A stretch of 64,000 bases of DNA from Streptomyces sp. NBC_00249 (lineage in GTDB: Bacteria; Actinomycetota; Actinomycetes; Streptomycetales; Streptomycetaceae). The notes beneath the pieces were generated by a model. It was not told where the DNA came from. It did no database searches and saw only the letters and a program-made list of their open reading frames with translations. Made by a program: the position numbers and the translations under genes. Every line of letters begins with the position of its first letter. The stretch's first letter is position 1. Positions 19,070-27,713 of the stretch are shown here, one piece after another. The stretch covers positions 744,001 to 808,000 of the forward strand of contig NZ_JAPEMV010000003.1 in the NCBI RefSeq assembly GCF_026342355.1, written 5' to 3'.

Positions 19070-19492
19070 ATGTCCGTTCGTCGCCTGTCTGCCGCCGCCC
19101 CGGCCGCCCTGCTCACCGGTCTCGCCCTTGCCGCACCAGCGGCAGCACACACCTCGGTGCAGCCGGTCGCCGCCAGCGTCTACGACTTCAGCCTCGGACG
19201 GATCGGCGCCACCACCGGCGGGCTGCTGGGGCTGGCAGCCGTGGTCATCGCCGTGCTGGCCCTGGTCCGCCCCACCGGTCGCCTCGGCACCGCCAACGGG
19301 ACGTTCGCGGTCATGGCGGCCATGGTGGCGGGGCTGACCGGCACGGCCCTCGGCGGGCTGGTCGCAGCGACCGCCGACGGTGGCCTCGGCACCGGCAACG
19401 GACTGGGCGGAGCCTACGTGGCCCTGCTGCTGGGCCTGACGGGCACAGCCCTCGCCGGACGGGCCCTGACCCGTACCCGCCGCACCGGCTGA
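19070..19492 (+). CDS. Small membrane protein (DUF6223-like)
   Basis: A 140-residue protein with GAAGGAG-type ribosome-binding sequence a few bases before ATG 19070. It has an N-terminal signal-like segment ending in AAPAAAHTS (residues 1-28) and three further hydrophobic segments (about 45-65, 75-98, 108-130) with a repeated glycine pattern (TTGGLLGLAAVVIAVLALV; GLTGTALGGLV; GLTGTALAGRAL), suggesting an internal duplication. Size and pattern recall the DUF6223 family often placed beside NarL-type two-component systems; this family call is tentative. It is divergent from the kinase gene. Confidence 0.75.
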   Translation: MSVRRLSAAAPAALLTGLALAAPAAAHTSVQPVAASVYDFSLGRIGATTGGLLGLAAVVIAVLALVRPTGRLGTANGTFAVMAAMVAGLTGTALGGLVAATADGGLGTGNGLGGAYVALLLGLTGTALAGRALTRTRRTG

Positions 19493-19526
19493 CCGCAGCG
19501 GACAAGAGCACACCGGGGTACGACAG

Positions 19527-19558
19527 AAGGGCCCGGATCCATGCGGATCCGGGCCCTT
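19527..19558. terminator. Strong bidirectional hairpin
   Basis: AAGGGCCCGGATCC at 19527-19540 pairs with its exact complement at 19545-19558 around the loop ATGC, a 14-base-pair stem. It lies between the membrane-protein gene and the convergent tRNA gene and ends in TT on the plus strand. Confidence 0.8.
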
Positions 19559-19563
19559 CCGGG

Positions 19564-19640
19564 TGGTAGCGGGGACAGGATTTGAACCTGCGACCTCTGG
19601 ATTATGAGCCCAGCGAGCTACCGAACTGCTCCACCCCGCG
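19564..19640 (-). tRNA. Initiator tRNA-Met (CAT anticodon)
   Basis: A 77-base cloverleaf including an encoded CCA end. The 5' strand CGCGGGG pairs with CCCCGC but leaves C1 opposite U72 unpaired, the hallmark of bacterial initiator tRNA. The anticodon loop is CTCATAA. The anticodon stem has CTGGG opposite TCCAG, so the third of the three G-C pairs normally seen in initiators is a G31-U39 wobble. The D stem is GAGC/GCTC and the T loop TTCAAAT. It reads away from the hairpin at 19527-19558. Confidence 0.95.
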
Positions 19641-19752
19641 TCGGTGAACCCCACCCTACGGCACTGCGGGACTGCCCCTGACCAGTTACGACCCGCTGTG
19701 TGGCCGTGCTGCCTCAGGCTTGCCGCCGCATCTGTGCGCATACTCTGAGCCG

Positions 19753-20574
19753 ATGTACGAGACCTCTGCCGCTCTGGCGACCGCCCGCTGGCCGCTCGCC
19801 GCGCCCGCGGAGACCGACTGGCTGAGGGAACTGGCCGCCGAGGACGGGATCACCGGGTTCATGCCGCCGGCGCTGCCCGATGCGGCGTGGGTGCTCCACG
19901 CCATGTATGAACACGAACTCGGGCCGTTCGACATGTCGTACGTCGAATACCGGCGGGCGTTCCTGAACAGGAACAGCACCAGCCCGGAGATCATCCCGGG
20001 TCTGGACCCCGCGGACGTCTTCACCGACTCCTCGGACACCCTCGGCAGGCCTGCTGGCGAGCACCCTGGACCACGCTATCGCCGCCTGCGCTGGGCAGAG
20101 CTGGCCCGGCGGACCGGAGATCCCGTGGCCGCCGAGGGCCACCTGCCCTGCCACACGTCCTTCCCTTCGCTCAGGGCCGGAGTCTCGGGCGGCTGGCCGG
20201 TCGGCATCACGAGTCCGTCCGAGGGCAGCCTGGTCCGCGCCGACTGGAACCGACTGGTCGAGATCCTCACCGAGCACAGCCCTCAGGGCCCGGACACCCG
20301 CTGCCTCGCCTACTGCACCCCGCTGGGGCAAAGGGCCGAGGACTTCGACAACCTGCACGTCCGGGCCGGCCGGCTGGCGGACGCCAAGGCCTTGTACGAC
20401 CACCCCGAAGAAGAGTGCTGGACCCCGACGAACCTCTGGTCCCACGACCGGTCCTGGGTCCTGTGCACGGACTACGACCTGTGGGCCACCAAGGTCGCCG
20501 GCCCGGCCCCGCTGGTCGAAGCCCTCCTCGACGACCCGGAGATCGAGGCCGTTCGACTGCCCTGGGCCGCCTGA
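19753..20574 (+). CDS. Hypothetical protein
   Basis: A 273-residue soluble protein from ATG 19753; an upstream in-frame start exists at 19720, but it falls in the flank of the tRNA region. It is rich in Trp, Pro and acidic residues (for example EFMPPALPDAAWVLHAMYEHE-like N-terminal half and NLWSHDRSWVLCTDYDLWATK near residue 235). The C-terminal segment, with WSHDRSW and a following VLCTDYDLWATKV, resembles a pattern seen in many uncharacterised Streptomyces proteins. There is no signal peptide or membrane segment. Function unknown. Confidence 0.8.
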   Translation: MYETSAALATARWPLAAPAETDWLRELAAEDGITGFMPPALPDAAWVLHAMYEHELGPFDMSYVEYRRAFLNRNSTSPEIIPGLDPADVFTDSSDTLGRPAGEHPGPRYRRLRWAELARRTGDPVAAEGHLPCHTSFPSLRAGVSGGWPVGITSPSEGSLVRADWNRLVEILTEHSPQGPDTRCLAYCTPLGQRAEDFDNLHVRAGRLADAKALYDHPEEECWTPTNLWSHDRSWVLCTDYDLWATKVAGPAPLVEALLDDPEIEAVRLPWAA

Positions 20575-20734
20575 TCCGACCAGCCGACGCGAGAACGACC
20601 AGGCATCCGAGCCGGAGTTCGCCGAACTGACCGGGTCGCGCAGCCACGGCCGCACGATGGGCCACACCGGGGGCCGTCATGCCATGATCACGGTCCGGCG
20701 GAACGGGTTCCGGCCGCGCACCACTGGGGGAGAG

Positions 20735-20767
20735 ATGAGCGCGACGCCGCAGGCTCGGACATGCTGA
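20735..20767 (+). CDS. Possible 10-codon leader peptide overlapping the next start
   Basis: ATG at 20735 is preceded by GGGGGAGAG, the best ribosome-binding sequence in this region, and opens a 10-codon frame that ends in TGA at 20765-20767. That stop overlaps the ATG at 20761 of the HEAT-repeat gene (ATGCTGA). The larger gene lacks its own close ribosome-binding site, so reinitiation is plausible. It could be a chance frame. Confidence 0.3.
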   Translation: MSATPQARTC

Positions 20768-21864
20768 GCTTCCTGCTGCCGCCCCGCCGGCCGCGCTCCG
20801 CCGCCGCCGCTGCGCGAGCGGTCACCCGCTACCGCCGTCCGGGAACGGCACACTGGCGCGTCATCGCCGAGGCGCTCTGCCGGGGCGACTGGCAGGCGCA
20901 GCACCCGGCGGTCCAGGCCGGTCCGGCCCTGGCCCCGTACGCCGACCGCCTCGCCGCCCGGCTCCGACGGACCCAGGACGAGACGCTCGCCCTTGCCCTC
21001 GCCGGCACGGGTGACGTCCGGGCCGTACCCGCCCTTCAGGCGCTCGCCGAGGCCGATCGAATGCCGAGCGACCGGATCCACGCGTCCACCCTGGCCGCCT
21101 TGCCCGCGGCGGCGCTCCTACCCGCCCTGCGCGCCCAGTTGCGGCACCCCGCCGGCATGAGCACGCTCGTCGTGCTGGACGTCCTCGCCGCCTGGGGCCC
21201 CGACGCCGCGCCCGCTGTCCCCGAGGTGGCCGCGCACCTGGCGGAGACCTCGGCGGGCTACGCCGCCGCCCGGGCCCTCGGCCGGATCGGGCCCGCCGCC
21301 GCAGCTGCCGCCGAGGCCTTGGCCGCGCACGCCACGGGTCGCACGTGGCACGGGACGCGGATGGCCGCGTGGGCACACGCGCGGGTCACTGGTGACGACT
21401 CCCTGGCGCTGGCCGCCTGCGCGGCGGATCTGGACGCCGGCCTCGGCAGTCGGACGCTGCCGTACCTGGCGGACCTGGGCCCGGCCGCCGGGCGACACGC
21501 AGACACCGTACGTGCCCTGATGGACTCGCCCGGCGAGTGGACCCGGGTGGCCGCGGCCCACGCCTGGTGGCGGATCACCGGGGACCCGGAGCCCGCGCTG
21601 CCGGTGCTGACGGCCACCGTCGCCGCCGGCTGGACGGGGCATCCGGCCCGCCCGGTCCCGAACGCCGTACGCCACCTCGGCGCGATCGGCCGCCCGTCCG
21701 CGGGGGCGGCTCCCGCGCTGAGCGCGCTGCTGGCCGCGGAGGAGCGCGTACCGGAGCCTTTCGAGGGGCGCCGGATCCTGGTGGACGACCGCTTCGCAGC
21801 CGATCTGACCCGGGCCCTGGAGAGGATCTCCGGCCAGCCCCCTCTCTCCGAGTCACCCAGCTGA
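20761..21864 (+). CDS. HEAT-repeat-like protein
   Basis: A 367-residue, alanine-rich, all-helical protein. Several repeats of about 30 residues are visible, for example GTGDVRAVPALQALAEAD, AAWGPDAAPAVPEVAAHLAE, ALGRIGPAAAAAAEALAAH and HLGAIGRPSAGAAPALSALL, the spacing and Pro/Asp turn being typical of HEAT repeats. Such proteins are protein-binding scaffolds. No enzymatic motif is present. Its stop codon lies four bases after the first recognisable TetR codon at 21861, so the 3' end may have been altered by the event that truncated that gene. Translation may depend on the short frame at 20735. Confidence 0.8.
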   Translation: MLSFLLPPRRPRSAAAAARAVTRYRRPGTAHWRVIAEALCRGDWQAQHPAVQAGPALAPYADRLAARLRRTQDETLALALAGTGDVRAVPALQALAEADRMPSDRIHASTLAALPAAALLPALRAQLRHPAGMSTLVVLDVLAAWGPDAAPAVPEVAAHLAETSAGYAAARALGRIGPAAAAAAEALAAHATGRTWHGTRMAAWAHARVTGDDSLALAACAADLDAGLGSRTLPYLADLGPAAGRHADTVRALMDSPGEWTRVAAAHAWWRITGDPEPALPVLTATVAAGWTGHPARPVPNAVRHLGAIGRPSAGAAPALSALLAAEERVPEPFEGRRILVDDRFAADLTRALERISGQPPLSESPS

Positions 21865-22349
21865 CGACATCGATCGGGGCGGTGGCCGCGCGGGCCGGTG
21901 TCGGCAAGGACACGATCTACCGGCGGTGGTCGGGCAAGCCGGAGTTGGTCTTCGAGGCCGTCTTCACGACCACCGACGATGCTCCGCCCCCGGACACCGG
22001 GACGCTGGCCGGGGACCTGACCGTACTGCTGCAGGGCCTGGTCGACGAGTTCCGCGCGCCTGCTGCCGCAGCCGCACTCCCGGGGCTGCTCGCCGACTTC
22101 GCCGCCGATCCGGAACTCAAGGCGCGCATCCGCAGCGACTTCCTGGCCCCGTCGAAGGAACGGCTGCTGGTCGTCTTCGAACGCGCCGTGCTGCGCGGAG
22201 AGATCGCGCCCGAAACGCCCGTGGACCTGGTCCTGGACACGCTGGCCGGAGCCGTGTTCTTCCACGTAGGCCTGGTCGGGGAGAGCCCTGACCCGCAGCT
22301 GGCCGCACTGCTGGCCGCTGTCGTGGCCAAGGGAATCGAGGTCCGGTGA
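21861..22349 (+). pseudogene. TetR-family regulator missing its N-terminus
   Basis: The frame encodes TSIGAVAARAGVGKDTIYRR, the second and recognition helices of a TetR DNA-binding domain, followed by a normal-length ligand domain (about 125 residues to EVR). The first roughly 35 residues that should precede it, including helix 1, are absent: the frame upstream is the antisense of sense coding in the HEAT-repeat gene. The only usable start inside the domain is GTG 21882, which would give a protein without helix 1. A deletion joining the two genes is the simplest explanation. The downstream gene still overlaps it by four bases. Confidence 0.7.
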
Positions 22350-22726
22350 ACGGCTGGCTTCTCGCGGCAGGGATCACGGCGCTCGTCGTGGCCGCAGTCC
22401 ACGTGGCCGGCGGGCACCGCGATGTGGTGCGCCCGCTGCTGTCCTGCGGGCTCGCGGACGAACCCAAGCGTGTCCTGCACGCCGTGTGGCACATGGTGAG
22501 CGTCGACCTGGTGCTCTCCGGAGCCGCTCTGGTCTCCCTCTCGCTGATGGACGGCGCGGCAGGGACCGGTCTGGTGGCGTGGTTCGTGGCGGCGCACTTC
22601 ATCGCGTACGCCGCAGCCTTCCTGGTCGTCACGTTGTCCGTCGGCTGGCCCAGACCGCTGCTCCGGCTGCCGCAGTGGATCCTGCTCCTGCCGGTCGCGG
22701 CACTGGCAGCGGCGGGCGCCGCGTAA
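22346..22726 (+). CDS. Four-helix small membrane protein
   Basis: A 126-residue protein with four hydrophobic segments (about residues 3-20, 45-65, 72-95, 105-124) and a histidine pair in AVWHMVSVD between segments one and two. GTG 22346 overlaps the stop of the TetR gene (GTGA), so translation was coupled to that regulator; with the regulator truncated, expression may be impaired. The likely original arrangement is a TetR repressor with its membrane-protein target. No family is recognised with confidence. Confidence 0.75.
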   Translation: MNGWLLAAGITALVVAAVHVAGGHRDVVRPLLSCGLADEPKRVLHAVWHMVSVDLVLSGAALVSLSLMDGAAGTGLVAWFVAAHFIAYAAAFLVVTLSVGWPRPLLRLPQWILLLPVAALAAAGAA

Positions 22727-22785
22727 CCGCCGCCCGCCGGGGATCCGGGCCGGCGTTGTGGGGCGGCGCGCCACGGGGGCGACCC

Positions 22786-23811
22786 CTACTCCTTCGCGTC
22801 GGAGAAGCTCACCCTCACCGCGACCACGACGCCCGAAGCATCCCGGTCGACCCACACGGGGAAGTAGCCGTCGCCCCAGCTGGTCATCGCGCAGAGCAGC
22901 CGGGCGTCGCCGATGTCCACGGTTCCGGCCCCGACTTCAGAGGCACGAACCTGTCGCATCACCTGCCAGTGATGGGAATGGGGCCGGAAGTCCACCATCA
23001 TGCGCCGCCCGGTCTCCTCCTTCCAGCTCTGCACGGCGCGAGCCTTCTCCCAGGCCTCCGCCACGGCCAGCCCGCTCCAACCGCGGACACCGTCCTCGCC
23101 GGGCTCGCCCAGTTCCGGTGCCGAAAACGCTGCGGCGGCTTCCTCTGCGGCGGCACCCCAGAACGCGACGTCGGCCAAGCCGTCCACCGGCTCGTCGTGC
23201 CGCCAGGCGTTCAGGGCATCTGCATCGCCGAAGAGCACCCGCGCCCAGTCGACGCCGACGTCACCCAGCCGCACGGAGGACTCCGTCTCGGCTTCGCTCA
23301 TCCGAACCGACATCTCGGACCAGCGCGGCCCGAATCCGTCGCCATGGTCGACCCGTGAAGCCAGTACCGGAAGACGACGATCGGTGGGCACCCCTCCCAC
23401 CGCGACGACGGGCACCCCGAACATCAGGAAACAGCCGCCGCCTTCAGCGGCAGTGCGGCGCGCGCGTCGGGCATGTGGTTCACGGCTGGGCAACGCCGCC
23501 AAGCGGGCGTCCGACCCTGTGGTCCGGCAGTGCTCGTCGAACACCGTCTCGAGCTCCGCTGCCCGGGAGGCGGGTATGTCGTGGAGCATGGCACCCGGTT
23601 GCCGCCCGAAGGAACGGGCCGCTGCCGAGGCGTCCGGTCCGACCACGGCGAAGTCGACCGAGTTGCGCACTTCGGCAGCCGTCACCGGATCGTCGACACC
23701 AAGCAGAGCTGGATCGATCTCCGCAGGCGACCGCTCTCCGCTCCACACCCCCAGATGGCCACCGTCAACGACGACCAGGGTCCCCGACGGGCAGCTGACC
23801 TCTCCGAGCAT
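22786..23811 (-). CDS. Hypothetical protein, DUF4241-like pattern
   Basis: A 341-residue soluble protein. ATG 23811 has GGAAGAG six bases upstream, so the in-frame GTG 23826 is not preferred. The N-terminus (SCPSGTLVVVDGGHLGVWSG) and the C-terminal strand pattern GDGYFPVWVDRDASGVVVAV recall the DUF4241 family, in which a terminal G-D-G-x-Y-P-V motif precedes a D-x-x-G-x-V strand. There is no signal peptide. Members of that family have been noted near toxin/immunity loci, but nothing here confirms such a role. Confidence 0.75.
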   Translation of the reverse strand: MLGEVSCPSGTLVVVDGGHLGVWSGERSPAEIDPALLGVDDPVTAAEVRNSVDFAVVGPDASAAARSFGRQPGAMLHDIPASRAAELETVFDEHCRTTGSDARLAALPSREPHARRARRTAAEGGGCFLMFGVPVVAVGGVPTDRRLPVLASRVDHGDGFGPRWSEMSVRMSEAETESSVRLGDVGVDWARVLFGDADALNAWRHDEPVDGLADVAFWGAAAEEAAAAFSAPELGEPGEDGVRGWSGLAVAEAWEKARAVQSWKEETGRRMMVDFRPHSHHWQVMRQVRASEVGAGTVDIGDARLLCAMTSWGDGYFPVWVDRDASGVVVAVRVSFSDAKE

Positions 23812-24075
23812 GAAGATCTCTTCCACGGCGCGCGAGTCTACGGCCGCCGCGCGGCCGTGACGTCGTGGGCCTCGCCGTGCGGGGTCGCGTTCACTACCCG
23901 GTCGTGGTGGACCCGAGACGAGTCCGACAAGCTCCGGGGCTTCCACGCAGGCGCACCTGTCTCGGTGCCTCGCTTCAACCCTTCACACCGGCATCGCGAT
24001 GGGGGGGGTGGGCGCGCGCCTCGTGGTCTGCCAGGCAGACTGTTCCCGGGGTGATTCGGGTCGAGGGGGGAAACG

Positions 24076-24294
24076 GTGTCGCGGCAGGTCTGGTTATGGG
24101 CAGGGGCGGTATGGGTGGCTCTTGTGTTGGTATGCGGTGCAGCCGTTCTTTACCTGGATGGATCGGGGAATCCCGGTACGGGGTCGCCCTACTGGGAGCG
24201 AGCTCCCGCTCCGAGTGACATGTCTTCGCTCTGTCCCAGCCCGACAGCAGAGGCCGGGGGCCCACGCTCCTGCACCTTCTGGGAACGCGGCTGA
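24076..24294 (+). CDS. Possible small membrane or secreted protein
   Basis: A 72-residue frame from GTG 24076 with GAGGGGGGAAAC just upstream. Residues 3-27 are a single hydrophobic segment (VWLWAGAVWVALVLVCGAAV), followed by a short polar tail with two cysteines (SSLCPSP and RSCTFWERG). The ribosome-binding site and hydrophobic segment support a real gene; the short length and lack of recognised relatives limit confidence. Confidence 0.45.
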   Translation: MSRQVWLWAGAVWVALVLVCGAAVLYLDGSGNPGTGSPYWERAPAPSDMSSLCPSPTAEAGGPRSCTFWERG

Positions 24295-24637
24295 GACTGT
24301 CCCAGGAGGCCGAGGCCATGCTGTGGCCGGGTACGCGCCGTTGGCACCGGTCTTCGCCGCGCATCTGGATGGTGCCGCTGCCGGCGCCTGCCGCCCTTCC
24401 GGGTCCGGGGTCTCCCCGGCGGCGGCCCGCCCCGGCCCTGCACGCACGACAACAGCTCGTTCAGGCTGAGCAGGGCGGCTCGGCCTCGCTACCACGCAAG
24501 CGGGTGTGGAAGTAAGGTCTCCGTATATTCGGACTGGCTGGATATGATCGGCATCCTCACCCCGCAGGGCCGTGGCGGCAGTTCCCCCATGCCGTCGTCC
24601 GGGCCCGTTCCCGCCCCTCCGCCGCTCCCGAGGACCG
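24295..24637. other. Noncoding stretch upstream of the conservon
   Basis: No convincing gene lies in these 343 bases. A TATGAT sequence at 24543-24548 could be the -10 box of the cvn operon promoter, about 90 bases before its start codon, but no good -35 box is seen. The rest is GC-rich and without repeats. Confidence 0.4.
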
Positions 24638-26941
24638 ATGTCTGCGATGGAACCCGAAGGCCCACCGAGCCCGCCGCCCGTCCGGCGCCGCCGCACCGTG
24701 CGCCTGCGTACGATGCTGGTCTGCCTGGCCGTCGTCCCGACCGTGGCGATGGGGGCCCAGGCCACCGTGACCGCCCAGCGGTTGCTGGCCCAGTCGGAGC
24801 ACCTGCGCGCCGACGTGGAGGCGGGGGAGCGGATCGGCGTGCCGCTGGTCAGGCTGATGACCGAGCTGCAGGACGAGCGGGCGATGACGGCGGCGCGGTG
24901 GGCGGGCTCCTCCGTGGCCGACGACGCACTGCACGAGAAGCGGGCCGAAACGGACCGGGCGGCAGCGGAGTTCCGGCGGCTCTCGGACAGCGGCGGGCGC
25001 CTCGGCGCCGTGAACGCCCGGCTCGACCTCCTGGCCTCGTACCGCAAACGCGTCGACGCCCACAGCGGCAGTGCCGAACAGGCGGTCGGCTACTACACCG
25101 GCGCGATCGACGACATCATCCGCGCCTACCAGGACGAATTCAGCCACGCGGAGGACGCCGAACTCGCCCAGGAGAGCAGGCCCGCCATCGCGCTCTTCTC
25201 GGCCTCCGAGATGGTCGCGCGCGAGGACACGGCCCTCGCGCTGGCGGGGCCCTCCCGTGAGCTGGCGGCCACCGGTTTCTCCCAGTTCCTCGACGCCGTC
25301 GGTACCCACCGCTACCTGTACGACACGTGGATCGCGCCGTACCTCCCGCCCGCCGAACTGGAGTCGTACGACAAGCTCACCGGCTCGGACGCCTGGCAGA
25401 CCAAGCTCCGCATCGAGAACGCGGTCGTCGCCAACCACAAGGACACCGCGACCGCGGTGAAGCTGCCGGCCGACGTCGACGGCTGGCCCGCCGCGCACCG
25501 CACGTTCGCGCCGAGGCTGGCCGCACTCAACACGGACCGGGCCCGGAACGTGCTCGCGCACGCCGACGCCAAGGCTTCCGACCTGGAGACCGAGGTCTAC
25601 TGGCTGGTCGGGGCCAGCGGCGGCGCCCTGCTGCTGGTCACCGCAGTCGTCGTTCTCACCACGCGCTCGGTGCTGCGCCGACTGAGCCGCCTGCACACCC
25701 GTACGGTCGCCCTCGCCGAGCAGACGCTGCCCGAGGTCGTGGCCCGGCTCCAGCGCGGGGAGGCCGTCGACGAGGAGGCGCTGCCGGCGGTGCGCGGGCG
25801 CCAGGACGAGGTCGGGCAGATCACCGACGCTTTCGCCCGGGTGGTCGCCGTGTCCGTCGACGGGCACCGGCAACTCGCCGCCGAGCGGCACGGCTTCGGC
25901 CTGTTCGCCTCGGGCATCGCCTCGCGCACCGGAAACCTCGTCAGCCGGCAGCTGAGCCTGACCGAGGACCTCCAGGACACCTTCGGCCACGACGAGGCGC
26001 TCCTCGCCCAGCTGATGCGGTCCGACCAGCTGACGGTGGGGATGCGGCGCCAGATCGAGAACCTGCTCATCCTCGCCGGCGGCGAGATCCCGGACCCGCA
26101 CACCGAACCCATGCGCGTCGCCGACCTGCTGCGCGAGGCCGCCGCGGAGGTCGAGGACTTCCGGCGGATCGAACGGCAGGCACTGGACGAGGCGAGCGTG
26201 CAGCCGCACGCGATCAGCCAGATCAGCCACCTGCTGGCGGAGCTGCTGGACAACGCCACCCGGTTCTCGCCGCCGCGGTCGAAGGTGGTCGTCCGCGCCG
26301 AACTCGTCGCGGACGGGCTGTCGGTCGAGGTCGAGGACCGCGGACCGCGCGTCTCGGCCACCGGGTACGAGGCCATGAACGAGCGCCTGCACTCGGCGCC
26401 GCCGTACTCCGTCCTCGCGGAGAACGCGCACCGGCTCGGCCTCTTCGTCGTGGGCCACCTGGCCGACCAGCTCCAGGCCCGGGTCACGCTGAGGCGCTCG
26501 GTGTACGGGGGGACGGCGGCCGTGGTGATCCTGCCGAGCGGGCTGCTGGTGCCCGCCGGAGGGGAGCCGGAGCGGCGGCGGACGCCGACCCCGGCACCGG
26601 CTGCGGCGCTCAACCCCGTACGAGTACCCGTACGAGTACCCGTACGCGAGCCCGCGCCCGATGCCGACGCCGCTCCGGCGCCGGCCCCCGTACCCGTACC
26701 GCCGCGGCCCGAGCGGTCGCTGCCCGCCCGTGCCGCGACCGCAACCGCCGCCCACGCCCGGCCGGCCCTGCCCGAGCGCGTCCCGCAGACCCACCTCACC
26801 CGGCAACTGCGCGGTCCCCGCGCCCCGGAGCCGGACGCCGGCCCGGACGCGGCGACACCCGAAGAGGTGGCCGACGCCTGGGCGGACTACGAAGAGGGGA
26901 CCAAGAAAGTGGAAGCAGAGTTCGGAGTGAACCAGCCATGA
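24638..26941 (+). CDS. cvnA: Conservon sensor-kinase-like protein CvnA
   Basis: A 767-residue membrane protein with CvnA architecture. One membrane segment near residues 25-45 is followed by an extracytoplasmic nitrate/nitrite-sensor-like (NIT) helical domain with EDERAMTAARW-like ELQDERAMTAARWAG, a second membrane segment (WLVGASGGALLLVTAVVVL, about 328-346), a HAMP-like stretch, and a HATPase domain with the N box ELLDNATRFSPP. A proline-rich tail follows with VPVR repeats. CvnA proteins have the ATPase of histidine kinases but an atypical dimerisation region. ATG 24638 follows AGGACCG. It heads the operon cvnABCD. Confidence 0.93.
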   Translation: MSAMEPEGPPSPPPVRRRRTVRLRTMLVCLAVVPTVAMGAQATVTAQRLLAQSEHLRADVEAGERIGVPLVRLMTELQDERAMTAARWAGSSVADDALHEKRAETDRAAAEFRRLSDSGGRLGAVNARLDLLASYRKRVDAHSGSAEQAVGYYTGAIDDIIRAYQDEFSHAEDAELAQESRPAIALFSASEMVAREDTALALAGPSRELAATGFSQFLDAVGTHRYLYDTWIAPYLPPAELESYDKLTGSDAWQTKLRIENAVVANHKDTATAVKLPADVDGWPAAHRTFAPRLAALNTDRARNVLAHADAKASDLETEVYWLVGASGGALLLVTAVVVLTTRSVLRRLSRLHTRTVALAEQTLPEVVARLQRGEAVDEEALPAVRGRQDEVGQITDAFARVVAVSVDGHRQLAAERHGFGLFASGIASRTGNLVSRQLSLTEDLQDTFGHDEALLAQLMRSDQLTVGMRRQIENLLILAGGEIPDPHTEPMRVADLLREAAAEVEDFRRIERQALDEASVQPHAISQISHLLAELLDNATRFSPPRSKVVVRAELVADGLSVEVEDRGPRVSATGYEAMNERLHSAPPYSVLAENAHRLGLFVVGHLADQLQARVTLRRSVYGGTAAVVILPSGLLVPAGGEPERRRTPTPAPAAALNPVRVPVRVPVREPAPDADAAPAPAPVPVPPRPERSLPARAATATAAHARPALPERVPQTHLTRQLRGPRAPEPDAGPDAATPEEVADAWADYEEGTKKVEAEFGVNQP
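26615..26650 (+). repeat. 12-base tandem repeat in the cvnA linker
   Basis: CCCGTACGAGTA occurs at 26615-26626 and 26627-26638, with a diverged third unit to 26650. It encodes a V-P-V-R-type repeat in the proline-rich tail of CvnA, so copy-number change would stay in frame. Confidence 0.8.
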
Positions 26942-27342
26942 CGATGACAGCCGGCGACATGATCTACGGCATCCTGGACAACAACCTGAGCAGGATCGCC
27001 GGCATCCAAGGAGCCGTCCTCCTGTCCAACGACGGGATCAAGCTCAGCGCCTATCTGCTGGAGCGGGACCAGGCGGAGCGCATCGCGGCCGCGTCCTCCG
27101 GCATAGCCGCCACCATGAAGGCGATATCCAGAGAGATCGACGGCGGCCGGGTCATCCGCCAGCTGGTGGAGATGGACGACCGCTACCTCTGCGTCGTCGG
27201 GTGCGGGGAAGGCAGCACGCTCATCGTGGTGACCTCCCGCAAGGCACGGCTCGGAGAACTGGGAGGCGAGGCCGTGCGCACGGCCCAGGCCCTCGGCGAG
27301 TGGCTGGGAACCCCCGAGCGCACTTCCGCGCCGACGTCGTAA
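26938..27342 (+). CDS. cvnB: Roadblock/LC7 protein CvnB
   Basis: A 134-residue roadblock/LC7-fold protein (GIQGAVLLSNDGIKLSAY, then GSTLIVVTSRKARLGELGGE). In conservons it is part of the membrane-associated complex and is thought to act on the GTPase CvnD in the way of MglB-type GTPase-activating proteins. ATG 26938 overlaps the cvnA stop by four bases. The stop TAA at 27340-27342 overlaps the next start (TAATG). Length and position are standard for the family. Confidence 0.95.
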   Translation: MTMTAGDMIYGILDNNLSRIAGIQGAVLLSNDGIKLSAYLLERDQAERIAAASSGIAATMKAISREIDGGRVIRQLVEMDDRYLCVVGCGEGSTLIVVTSRKARLGELGGEAVRTAQALGEWLGTPERTSAPTS

Positions 27343-27713
27343 TGCCGGACGAGCCGCAGCGCCGAAGCCCGCGCCGGACACGGCTGTACGCGCTGACCGA
27401 CGGCCGCACGGCCGCCGCTCCGCAGACCGCCCTCACCATGGACACCACCATCGTGGCGGCGGTCGCCGCGGACGACGCCGACGCCGGTCTGGCCACCGAA
27501 TGGCAGACCGTCCTCGCCATGTGCGCGCCGCCGCGCGGAATGGCGGTCGCCGAGATCGCCGCCCGCATGCACATGCGCCTCACTCCGACGACGCTCCTCC
27601 TGGGCGAACTCGCGGACCGCGGGCTGATCCACCACCGGCCGCCCCTGGAGGGCGCCGAGACCACCAATGTCCACCTGCTCATGAAAATCAGGGACAACCT
27701 TGCCCGGATATGA
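27342..27713 (+). CDS. cvnC: DUF742 protein CvnC
   Basis: A 123-residue DUF742 protein. The N-terminal part has RLYALTDGRT; the C-terminal 80 residues form a winged-helix-like region with PPRGMAVAEIAARMHMRLTP and VHLLMKIRDNL, the conserved end of the family. CvnC is a component of the conservon complex and may link it to transcription or membrane recruitment. The start codon overlaps the cvnB stop (TAATG), and its last 14 bases overlap cvnD. Confidence 0.95.
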   Translation: MPDEPQRRSPRRTRLYALTDGRTAAAPQTALTMDTTIVAAVAADDADAGLATEWQTVLAMCAPPRGMAVAEIAARMHMRLTPTTLLLGELADRGLIHHRPPLEGAETTNVHLLMKIRDNLARI

